From JALZKA01 sp963754045 (GTDB lineage: Bacteria > Actinomycetota > Thermoleophilia > Solirubrobacterales > 70-9), in assembly GCA_963754045.1 (NCBI GenBank), contig CAVWEN010000002.1, forward strand, positions 434,001 to 498,000: 64,000 nt of DNA. The letters run 5' to 3'. Shown here piece after piece: positions 16,374-22,634 of the stretch (its first letter is position 1; each line of letters starts with the position of its first letter). Position numbers and translations under genes: made by a program. The notes beneath the pieces were generated by a model, which worked only from the letters and a program-made list of their open reading frames with translations, ran no database searches and was not told where the DNA came from.

Positions 16374-16937
16374 ATGGTCCTCAGCGATCGCACCATCAGG
16401 GAGGAGATCCAGGCCGGGCGGATCGTCTTCGACCCGTACGACGAGTCGTTGATCCAGCCCTCGAGCATCGATGTTCGGGTCGACAACCGCTTTCGCGTTT
16501 TCCAGAACTCCCGCTACCCCTACATCGACGTCCGCCAGCCGATGGAGGACCTGACCGAGCTGGTCGAGATCACCGGCGACGATCCCTTCATTTTGCATCC
16601 AGGCGAGTTCGTGCTCGGGCAGACGCTGGAGCGGGTGACCCTGCCCGACGACATCGTGAGCCGGCTGGAGGGGAAGAGTTCGCTGGGCCGGCTCGGTCTG
16701 CTCATCCACAGCACCGCTGGGTTCGTCGATCCGGGTTGGCACGGGAACCTCACCCTCGAGCTCTCCAACGTCGCCAATCTGCCGATCACCATCTATCACG
16801 GCATGCCGATCGGGCAGATGTCGTTCATGCGGATGGACGGGGCCGTCGAGCATCCCTATGGGTCGGGTGAGGTGGGCTCGAAGTACCGCGGTCAGGGTGA
16901 GCCGACGCCCTCCCGCTTTTACAAGAACTTCGAGTAG
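16374..16937 (+). CDS. dcd: dCTP deaminase (possibly bifunctional dCTP deaminase/dUTPase)
   Basis: The 187-residue product closely follows the actinobacterial Dcd pattern: VLSDRTIREEIQAGRI, PSSIDVRVDNRFRVF, FVLGQTLERV, GKSSLGRLGLLIHSTAGFVDPGW with the catalytic Glu in LTLELSNVANLPI, and the end HPYGSGEVGSKYRGQ. It resembles the mycobacterial enzyme that makes dUMP directly from dCTP; which products are made here cannot be decided by eye. ATG 16374 is preferred because the -10 hexamer lies 8 nt upstream and homology starts at VLSD. Confidence 0.94.
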   Translation: MVLSDRTIREEIQAGRIVFDPYDESLIQPSSIDVRVDNRFRVFQNSRYPYIDVRQPMEDLTELVEITGDDPFILHPGEFVLGQTLERVTLPDDIVSRLEGKSSLGRLGLLIHSTAGFVDPGWHGNLTLELSNVANLPITIYHGMPIGQMSFMRMDGAVEHPYGSGEVGSKYRGQGEPTPSRFYKNFE

Positions 16938-16978
16938 CCCCGCCCCTGGCAATCTGATCCGCGGCGCCATCGGTGCCG

Positions 16979-16984
16979 TACCAT
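16979..16984 (+). promoter_or_regulatory. Putative -10 (TACCAT) of tatA
   Basis: TACCAT ends 7 nt before the tatA ATG, consistent with a leaderless tatA-tatC transcript. Confidence 0.45.
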
Positions 16985-16991
16985 CAGCACC

Positions 16992-17237
16992 ATGCCAAAT
17001 ATCGGCCCACTCGAACTCGCGATCGTCCTCATCATCGCGCTCGTCATCTTCGGCCCCAAGCGCCTTCCCGACCTGGGCAAGTCGCTCGGCTCAGGGATGC
17101 GCGAGTTCAAGGACTCGATCAGCGGCAAGGACGACGAGGAGAAGCAGCTCGAGGAGACCAAGCGCGAGCTGGAGAAGCAGTCGCCCGCCACGACCGCCGA
17201 GCCCGTCGAGGGCGAAGTGGTTGACGAGCGTTCCTGA
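16992..17237 (+). CDS. tatA: Sec-independent translocase subunit TatA
   Basis: An 81-residue protein with an N-terminal membrane helix (LELAIVLIIALVIF), the FGPKRLPDLGKSLG hinge, an amphipathic helix and a charged disordered tail. This is the pore-forming/docking component of twin-arginine export. It lies 36 nt before tatC. A likely client, the Rieske protein with its RR motif, is encoded in the same window. Confidence 0.93.
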   Translation: MPNIGPLELAIVLIIALVIFGPKRLPDLGKSLGSGMREFKDSISGKDDEEKQLEETKRELEKQSPATTAEPVEGEVVDERS

Positions 17238-17273
17238 CCCGGCGCTGCGTTTCGTCTTACCGCTCACTGAGCC

Positions 17274-18065
17274 GTGTCCCAACGTCGCTTGAAGCCCGCC
17301 GACTTCGACGAGCGCATGACGCTTGTCGAGCACCTCGACGAGCTGCGTTCCCGCATCGTGGTCGCCGGCTTCGTGCTGGTGATCGCCGTCTCGGTCTGCT
17401 TCTGGCAGGAGGATCTGTTGCTCGAGATCGCGAACGATCCGCTTCCGACCGGGTTCGAGCCGCTTACGTTCAGCCCAACCGAGCCCTTCTTCACGACCAT
17501 CCGGCTCTCGTTCTACGGCGGGATCCTGCTCGCGCTACCGATCCTGCTGTACCAGGCCTACTCGTTCATCCTGCCCGCCTTCGCGCCCCAGGAGAAGCGG
17601 CTGCTCCTCCCGTTCTTGATCTCGGTACCGGTGCTCTTCATCGGCGGCGCCACGTTCGCCTACTTCGTCGTCATGCCCGCCGCCCTGCAGTTTCTGCTGG
17701 GGTTCAACGCCGACTCGTTCAACATCGAGATCAGGGCGAACGAGTACTACGGCTTCTTCATCCTCACCCTCATTTCAGTCGGTTTTCTGTTCCAGATCCC
17801 GGTTGGCGTGCTCTCGGTGACACGGCTCGGGATCGTTAGTCCAGAGACCCTCGCGAAGAACCGCCGTTACGCCCTGCTCATCATCGCGGTGGCCGCGATG
17901 CTCCTGCCGGGCACCGACCCGGTGACAATGATCATCTCGATGGTTCCGCTCTACGGGCTGTTCGAGTTCTCCCTGCTGCTTTCGAAGACGTTCGGACGGC
18001 CGCCCGGCGAGCTCGACGACGAACCGGACGAGGCCGGAGGCGAAACCGAGAACAAGCCCGAATAA
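17274..18065 (+). CDS. tatC: Sec-independent translocase subunit TatC
   Basis: A 263-residue six-helix membrane protein. The N-terminus MTLVEHLDELRSRI is the signal-recognition region of TatC, and FSPTEPFFTTIRLSFYGG and the NRRYALLIIAVAAMLLPGTDPVTM segment are typical. It recognises twin-arginine signals. The start GTG 17274 puts the LxEHLxELR motif near residue 16. The C-terminus is acidic. Confidence 0.95.
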   Translation: MSQRRLKPADFDERMTLVEHLDELRSRIVVAGFVLVIAVSVCFWQEDLLLEIANDPLPTGFEPLTFSPTEPFFTTIRLSFYGGILLALPILLYQAYSFILPAFAPQEKRLLLPFLISVPVLFIGGATFAYFVVMPAALQFLLGFNADSFNIEIRANEYYGFFILTLISVGFLFQIPVGVLSVTRLGIVSPETLAKNRRYALLIIAVAAMLLPGTDPVTMIISMVPLYGLFEFSLLLSKTFGRPPGELDDEPDEAGGETENKPE

Positions 18066-18068
18066 GCT
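18063..18068 (+). promoter_or_regulatory. Putative -10 (TAAGCT) of the TPR gene
   Basis: TAAGCT begins at the tatC stop codon and ends 9 nt before the ATG at 18078. Confidence 0.35.
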
Positions 18069-18077
18069 CTCCCGCGG

Positions 18078-18857
18078 ATGATCTTCGACCTCTCATCGAA
18101 CCCTCGTCGCAAGGCCGTCGTGCGCGTTGTGTTTGGTTTCCTGGCCGTGATCTTCGCCGTCGGGTTCATCGGCTTTGGCATCGGCGGCGAGATCGGGCAG
18201 GGCGGTATCGCCGACATCTTCACCGGCGGGGGCAACAGCTCGACAAGCGAGCAGTTCGAAACTCAGATCGAGGACGCCGAGAAGGCGCTCGAAAGCGCGC
18301 CGGACGACTCGCGCGCGCTGGCGACGCTCGCCCAGTACCGCGCGCTATCGGGTACCGCGCAGCTGGAGGTGGACGAGGCCACGGGCTTCCCGATCGCCCT
18401 CACCGAGGACTCGAGGCAGGAGTACGAGGCCGCGATTGAAGCGTGGAATCGCTACGTCGCCACCGAACCGAAGCGGATCGACGAGACCGCGGCAAGCGGC
18501 GTGATTCAGGCGTATGGCTACCTGGGCGACTTCGACGGAGCGGCGAAGGCCGCTGCCGTTGTTGCCGAGTCGAACCCAGATCAGGTGAACCTCCAGACCC
18601 TCGCGCTCGCCGAGTACCAGCGCTTCGAGTTCGACGCCGGCGACAAGGCCGCCAAGCGCGCGGTGGAGCTTGCGAAGCCCGACGATCGCAAGCAGCTCCA
18701 GCAGACGCTCGAGGCTCAGCGCAAGCAGGCGGTGAAGTTCGAGAAGCAGGAGAAGAAAGCCGCCAAGGCCGCGCCCGAGGGCGGCGAGCTGGACGACCCG
18801 TTCAGCGGGCTCGACCCGGCCGGCGGAGTGGGCGGAGCCGCGCCCGTGGCACCCTAG
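18078..18857 (+). CDS. Membrane-anchored tetratricopeptide-like protein
   Basis: The 259-residue product has a basic N-terminus (NPRRKAVVR), one membrane helix (about residues 15-36), a Gly-rich linker, then helical repeats of TPR type. The regions EKALESAPDDSRALATLAQYRAL, EAAIEAWNRYVATEP and ALAEYQRFEFDAGDKAAKRAVELA show this. The C-terminus is Lys-rich, then Gly/Pro-rich. The repeats probably face outside and act as a scaffold; no partner can be read. Confidence 0.8.
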   Translation: MIFDLSSNPRRKAVVRVVFGFLAVIFAVGFIGFGIGGEIGQGGIADIFTGGGNSSTSEQFETQIEDAEKALESAPDDSRALATLAQYRALSGTAQLEVDEATGFPIALTEDSRQEYEAAIEAWNRYVATEPKRIDETAASGVIQAYGYLGDFDGAAKAAAVVAESNPDQVNLQTLALAEYQRFEFDAGDKAAKRAVELAKPDDRKQLQQTLEAQRKQAVKFEKQEKKAAKAAPEGGELDDPFSGLDPAGGVGGAAPVAP

Positions 18858-18860
18858 AAT
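18855..18860 (+). promoter_or_regulatory. Putative -10 (TAGAAT) of tRNA-Lys
   Basis: TAGAAT ends 7 nt before the mature 5' end of tRNA-Lys, so transcription could start at or next to the tRNA itself. Confidence 0.5.
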
Positions 18861-18867
18861 CCCCGCG

Positions 18868-18940
18868 GGGCCGTTAGCTCAGCTGGTAGAGCAGGAGACT
18901 CTTAATCTCAAGGTCGCAGGTTCGATCCCTGCACGGCCCA
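18868..18940 (+). tRNA. tRNA-Lys (anticodon CTT)
   Basis: A 73-nt cloverleaf: acceptor GGGCCGT paired with ACGGCCC, D-arm GCTCAGCTGGTAGAGC, anticodon loop CTCTTAA with CTT at 18901-18903, T-arm GCAGG-TTCGATC-CCTGC, discriminator A. CCA is not encoded. Confidence 0.97.
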
Positions 18941-18956
18941 TCCTCCGAGCGGGAGA

Positions 18957-18994
18957 TGAAGGTTTGTGGTGCCCCCAGCGACCACAAACCTTCA
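18957..18994. terminator. Long perfect hairpin between tRNA-Lys and the SDR gene
   Basis: A 14-bp perfect stem (18957-18970 with 18981-18994) with a 10-nt loop. It lies between two converging units, tRNA-Lys and the SDR gene, so a bidirectional terminator is likely, although no T-run follows on either strand. The SDR stop codon sits inside a second small palindrome, CGAAGCC-TCA-GGCTTCG, at 19001-19017. Confidence 0.7.
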
Positions 18995-19007
18995 GCAAAC
19001 CGAAGCC

Positions 19008-19892
19008 TCAGGCTTCGACCTTGTCCGCGACGTCCTCCTCGGACTCCAGCCCCGGTTCGCTCCGAGCCGCGCGCGCCTCGTAGGCCGCGCGGACCTGCGG
19101 GTCGGCGTGGGCGAGGACCTGATCGGCCTTGAGTGCCCGGGCGATTGCCTCGCGGCCACGGCGCGGCATCAGGGTCATCACCTTGAAGATGCCGGAGCTG
19201 ATCTTCGGCACCCAGACGTCGAACTTGGGCCGCTCGAGCGCGTCGACGATCGCGTCGGCGACGTCCGACGGCTCGCTGACCTTGACGGCGCGCGCAGTCT
19301 CTAGGCCCGATCCGAGCTCGGTGTTCACGACCGCCGGCATCACGCAGGAGATCTCGATGTCGGTCTCGCGCAGCTCGGCGCGGACCGCCTCGGAAAGCCC
19401 GACCACCGCGTGCTTGGTCGCGCAATATGTGGCGCCACCGGGGAAGCCGCCCTTGCCCGCCTGCGAGGCGATGTTGACGATGTGGCCGCTGTTGCGACGC
19501 TGCATCGAGGGCATCACGAGCTTCATCCCGTAGATGACTCCGTGGATGTTGATATCGACCATCCGGTGCGCGGTGGCGTCGTCTTCTTCGACGAACTGGC
19601 CGACCGGCATGATCCCGGCGTTGTTGACGAGAACGTCGATCGGGCCGAGGCGTTCCTCGACCTGGGAGACGAAGCTGGCGAAGGAGTCACGCTTGGTCAC
19701 GTCGAGCTCGAGTGCGATCGCCTCGCCGCTGAGTGCGGCCGCCGCCTTCTCGGCAATGTCCGCGTCGAGATCACCGATCGCGACCTTTGCGCCCTTCTGG
19801 ACCAGCGCCCGTGCGGTCGCCTCGCCGATACCCCGGGCCCCACCGGTGATCGCCACTACCTTGTCCGCGAGGGAACGCGGTTGCTTCGCCAT
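19008..19892 (-). CDS. Short-chain dehydrogenase/reductase
   Basis: A 294-residue classical SDR: NAD(P)-binding TGGARGIGEATA, an Asp after the second strand (GDLDAD), NNAGIM, and the catalytic Ser in IVNIASQAG with Tyr/Lys in YCATK. The C-terminus is extended by about 40 residues rich in Ala/Arg/Glu. Substrate unknown. GGAGGAG precedes the ATG, so translation uses a Shine-Dalgarno, with TAGACT further upstream. Confidence 0.9.
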   Translation of the reverse strand: MAKQPRSLADKVVAITGGARGIGEATARALVQKGAKVAIGDLDADIAEKAAAALSGEAIALELDVTKRDSFASFVSQVEERLGPIDVLVNNAGIMPVGQFVEEDDATAHRMVDINIHGVIYGMKLVMPSMQRRNSGHIVNIASQAGKGGFPGGATYCATKHAVVGLSEAVRAELRETDIEISCVMPAVVNTELGSGLETARAVKVSEPSDVADAIVDALERPKFDVWVPKISSGIFKVMTLMPRRGREAIARALKADQVLAHADPQVRAAYEARAARSEPGLESEEDVADKVEA

Positions 19893-19925
19893 GTCTGAAA
19901 CTCCTCCGATCGCTTTGCAACGCGG

Positions 19926-19931
19926 AGTCTA
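19926..19931 (-). promoter_or_regulatory. Putative -10 (TAGACT) of the SDR gene
   Basis: TAGACT on the minus strand lies 33 nt before the SDR ATG and would leave a leader of about 27 nt that contains the GGAGGAG ribosome-binding site. Confidence 0.4.
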
Positions 19932-19948
19932 GGCGCAGCGCTTGGGCG

Positions 19949-20008
19949 GTGAGCGCCCCAGGTCGCGAATCTGACTTAGCCTCCCTGGTGAGCGCTTGCC
20001 TGAACTGA
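19949..20008 (+). other. Orphan copy of the short conserved ORF
   Basis: From GTG it reads MSAPGRESDLASLVSACLN, clearly related to the short ORF before nei (MSDAGRETDLAPVVAVCPGA). Several positions differ by synonymous codons (TTA/CTT for Leu, GCC/GCT for Ala). Unlike the other copies it is not followed by a long plus-strand gene. A TTG frame of 39 codons begins at 19996 and overlaps its end, with no recognisable product. It may be a decayed or independent copy. Confidence 0.45.
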
Positions 20009-20016
20009 CCCGTTGG

Positions 20017-20157
20017 TCAGCGCGGCTCGCCGGTCACCCGGTAAGTCACGTACCAGGCGAGGTGGCGGGCGGCGCCGACGCCGATCTCGATCGGTGTGAG
20101 CAAACGCTTCACTAGCGCGACATCGTATACCCGGGCCTGGACCGAAGAATCACCCAC
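20017..20157 (-). CDS. Small hypothetical protein (46 aa)
   Basis: Starts at a GTG preceded by AAAGGG at 6 nt. The product starts MGDSSVQARVYDVALVKRLL and continues with a Gly/Ala/His stretch and VTYRVTG. It looks like a real peptide: amphipathic, Tyr/Trp-containing, no low complexity. It fills the largest gene-poor gap of the window. No family is recognised. Confidence 0.55.
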   Translation of the reverse strand: MGDSSVQARVYDVALVKRLLTPIEIGVGAARHLAWYVTYRVTGEPR

Positions 20158-20203
20158 GCGAGCCCTTTCGGCAGCCGGGGCGCCCAGCTTTAGCGCGCGT
20201 CCG

Positions 20204-20209
20204 TAGGCT
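20204..20209 (+). promoter_or_regulatory. Putative -10 (TAGGCT) for the gene at 20217
   Basis: The hexamer ends 7 nt before the GTG start; leaderless arrangement. Confidence 0.45.
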
Positions 20210-20216
20210 GGCTGGC

Positions 20217-20579
20217 GTGAACGTGCTCGTCACCGGGGATTCCAGATCGGCCACGGCCCTCGCGACCGAGCTCGGCGAGCTCGGTCTAGCCTGCAAAGTC
20301 GCACCGCCAGGGGCGGATCTGGCCGGGGATTTCGTCGCACTCGAGCGGCAGATGGCGCAAACCCAGGTCGTGGTGTGCGCGGGCAGCCAGGATCCTGCAT
20401 TGGCCGCCGCTGTCGTCGCGAGCAAGGGGGGTGTGCCGCTTGCCGCTGCGCTGGATGGTGCTTCGGAGACGGCCGAGGCGAGGATCATCGGGCACCTGGC
20501 CGACCACTCAGGCACCGCAGCGCAGATTGCCAAGTGGGCTCGATCAGGCTCCCGCGGTTCTGCCGCCGACCTAGACTGA
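20217..20579 (+). CDS. Hypothetical small Rossmann-like protein (120 aa)
   Basis: The 120-residue product begins MNVLVTGDSRSATALATELGELGL, a beta-strand plus turn typical of nucleotide-binding folds, and contains QTQVVVCAGSQDPALAAAVVASKGG. There is no full GxGxxG motif. It precedes the nucleotide-sugar dehydrogenase by 61 nt, with the short conserved ORF in between. Function unknown. Confidence 0.65.
   Translation: MNVLVTGDSRSATALATELGELGLACKVAPPGADLAGDFVALERQMAQTQVVVCAGSQDPALAAAVVASKGGVPLAAALDGASETAEARIIGHLADHSGTAAQIAKWARSGSRGSAADLD
20572..20577 (+). promoter_or_regulatory. Putative -10 (TAGACT) before the short ORF at 20585
   Basis: TAGACT ends 7 nt before ATG 20585, so the transcript would start at the short ORF rather than at the dehydrogenase. 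Confidence 0.5.
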
Positions 20580-20584
20580 CCCGC

Positions 20585-20644
20585 ATGTTGTTGAGCGACG
20601 CAGGTCGCGAAAGAGACCGGACCCTGGTGAGGGCGCTCTCATGA
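20585..20644 (+). CDS. Short upstream ORF (leader peptide-like) before the sugar dehydrogenase
   Basis: From ATG 20585 it reads MLL then SDAGRERDRTLVRALS. A TTG at 20591 aligns with the Met of the related short ORFs. The TGA overlaps the ATG of the dehydrogenase (ATGA). The core CAGGTCGCGAA and the downstream CCTGGTGAG are shared with the copy at 19949. Confidence 0.55.
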   Translation: MLLSDAGRERDRTLVRALS

Positions 20645-21891
20645 GGGTTGGTGTGGTTGGACTTGGCTACGTGGGGCTGCCCCTGGCGGTCGCGTTCGCC
20701 GAGGCGGGAGCGGAGGTCGTGGGCCTCGACGTCAATCCGCGCCTGGTCGCGCGCATCGCTGCGGGCGAGAGCCCGATCGAGGACGTACCGTCCGATCGCC
20801 TCGCGCCGCTCGTCGACAGCAATCTCAGGGTCACCGCCGACCACGCCGAGCTCGCGTCGTGCGACGCGGTGCTGATCTGCGTTCCCACGCCGCTAGCGAA
20901 CGGCCGCGAGCCCGACCTCGCCTACGTGGATTCCGCCACCCGCTCGCTCACCACGGTCCTGCGCAAGGGCCAGCTCGTCGTGCTCGAGTCCACCACGTAT
21001 CCGGGCACCACCAGGGAGCGAGTGGCCCCGATCCTCGAGGAGTCCGGAATGGCGGCCGGCCGCGACTTCCACCTCGCGTTCTCACCCGAGCGAATCGATC
21101 CCGGCCGCACCGACCACACGATCCGCACTACGCCGAAGGTCGTCGGCGGTCTGACCGAAGCGTGCCGCGACCGCGCCGCCGAGCTCTACGGCCTCGTCTG
21201 CGACGAGGTGGTCGGCGTCTCGACCCCCGAGGTCGCCGAGCTCACCAAGCTGCTCGAGAACATCTTCCGCTCGGTCAACATCGCCCTCGTCAACGAGCTC
21301 GCGATGCTCTGCGATCGGATGGGCATCGACATCTGGGAGGTCGTCGAGGCCGCCGCGACCAAGCCCTACGGGTTCATGCGCTTCGACCCGGGCCCCGGTA
21401 TGGGAGGACACTGCCTCCCGATCGATCCGTTCTACCTCGCCTTCAAGGCGCGCGAGCACGACATGCCAACCGAGTTCGTGGAGCTGGCAGGGAAGATCAA
21501 CCAGCAGCAGCCGCACTTCTGCACCGACAAGATCATGAGGGCCCTGAACGATGTCGGCAAACCCGTTCGCGGCTCGCGGGTACTCCTGCTGGGTGTCTCC
21601 TACAAGGCCGGGATAGGGGACATGCGAGAGTCGCCCGCCCTGAAGATCGCGCGCCTGCTCGGCGACCTGGGCGCTGAGGTCTCCTATCACGATCCGCACG
21701 TGGTCGAGGTCGGCGAGCTGGGGCTGCGATCAGAGCCGTTCGACGACGCCCTCGCCGGCTGTGACGTCGCCTGTGTCGTGACGGCGCACCCGGAGGTGGA
21801 CTACGAGCGGGTGGTTGCCGAGGCACCCCTGGTCGTCGACTTTCGCGGCGTCACCCGGGGCATCACCGCGGCCAACCTCGTCCGGCTCTGA
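20641..21891 (+). CDS. Nucleotide-sugar (UDP-sugar) dehydrogenase
   Basis: A 416-residue enzyme of the UDP-glucose/UDP-N-acetylhexosamine 6-dehydrogenase family. It has the NAD site VGVVGLGYVGLPLAVAFAEAG, the ESTTYPGTT motif, the central helix AELTKLLENIFRSVNIALVNEL, the catalytic Cys in GPGMGGHCLPIDPFYL near residue 260, and the C-terminal UDP-binding region GVSYKAGIGDMRESPALKI. The four-electron oxidation yields a UDP-uronic acid for surface polysaccharide; sequence details lean to an N-acetylhexosamine substrate but cannot settle it. Confidence 0.92.
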   Translation: MRVGVVGLGYVGLPLAVAFAEAGAEVVGLDVNPRLVARIAAGESPIEDVPSDRLAPLVDSNLRVTADHAELASCDAVLICVPTPLANGREPDLAYVDSATRSLTTVLRKGQLVVLESTTYPGTTRERVAPILEESGMAAGRDFHLAFSPERIDPGRTDHTIRTTPKVVGGLTEACRDRAAELYGLVCDEVVGVSTPEVAELTKLLENIFRSVNIALVNELAMLCDRMGIDIWEVVEAAATKPYGFMRFDPGPGMGGHCLPIDPFYLAFKAREHDMPTEFVELAGKINQQQPHFCTDKIMRALNDVGKPVRGSRVLLLGVSYKAGIGDMRESPALKIARLLGDLGAEVSYHDPHVVEVGELGLRSEPFDDALAGCDVACVVTAHPEVDYERVVAEAPLVVDFRGVTRGITAANLVRL

Positions 21892-21899
21892 GCGAGCCC

Positions 21900-22595
21900 G
21901 TGATCGGCCGCCGCGAAAACGCTCCTCGCGCCGACCGCCTGACACTCGGGCTTGGCATCGCCGCGGTGGCTACGGCGGGAACGGTCATCGGAGGCGAACT
22001 CCTACGCCTGGCCCGCCGTCGGATGCTCGAGGCCGAGCGCGACCCGGAGGTCGCGACGCCAGCCACCGTGATGGAAACCGCCGAGCATGCGTTCCTGCTC
22101 GCTCCGCAGGCGACTCAGGACGCGGTCGCGGTCGCCGTCGGGGGCTACGCCGCCACACCGCGTCACGAGACGGTTTTGTTCAATTTGCTCGCCGGGTTCA
22201 CCGGCAGCCTCGCCCTCATGCGGATTTCTACGCTCGGCATCAGGGGAGGTTGGTGGCCGATCGGCAACGTGTCGGTGGGGGGTCGCCACATCCACCATTT
22301 CGTTCCGGGAATCCTGATCGCGTTCGCGGCCGGGGGCGCGGCGCTCCTCACCGCGGACGAGAGCCTCGAGACGGTGCTCGCAGTCCCGTTCGGCATCGGG
22401 ATGGGGATGACGCTCGACGAGGCTGCGCTCCTGCTTGACCTCCGCGACGTCTACTGGACCCGCGAAGGAGTGCTCTCCGTTCAGCTCTCGTTGGGCGTCG
22501 CGGCGCTGATGGGCGGCACGATCCTCGGCCTGCGCATGCTCCGCCGAGGCGAACGCGAGGCCGAGGCCCAGGATGCCATCCCGGCCCTCGCGTGA
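21900..22595 (+). CDS. Hypothetical integral membrane protein
   Basis: A 231-residue protein with about five hydrophobic helices: residues about 14-36, 85-105, 125-145, 150-175 and 195-215. A conserved-looking GGRHIHHFVPGI loop carries three His that could bind metal. The GTG start lies 8 nt after the dehydrogenase stop, so co-transcription is likely. No function is recognised. Confidence 0.75.
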   Translation: MIGRRENAPRADRLTLGLGIAAVATAGTVIGGELLRLARRRMLEAERDPEVATPATVMETAEHAFLLAPQATQDAVAVAVGGYAATPRHETVLFNLLAGFTGSLALMRISTLGIRGGWWPIGNVSVGGRHIHHFVPGILIAFAAGGAALLTADESLETVLAVPFGIGMGMTLDEAALLLDLRDVYWTREGVLSVQLSLGVAALMGGTILGLRMLRRGEREAEAQDAIPALA

Positions 22596-22621
22596 CCGGC
22601 GCGCAGCGCGCGGCTTTGGCC

Positions 22622-22627
22622 TAGCTT
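22622..22627 (+). promoter_or_regulatory. Putative -10 (TAGCTT) of the GH31 gene
   Basis: TAGCTT ends 7 nt before the GTG start; no Shine-Dalgarno. Confidence 0.5.
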
Positions 22628-22634
22628 CCGCCCC

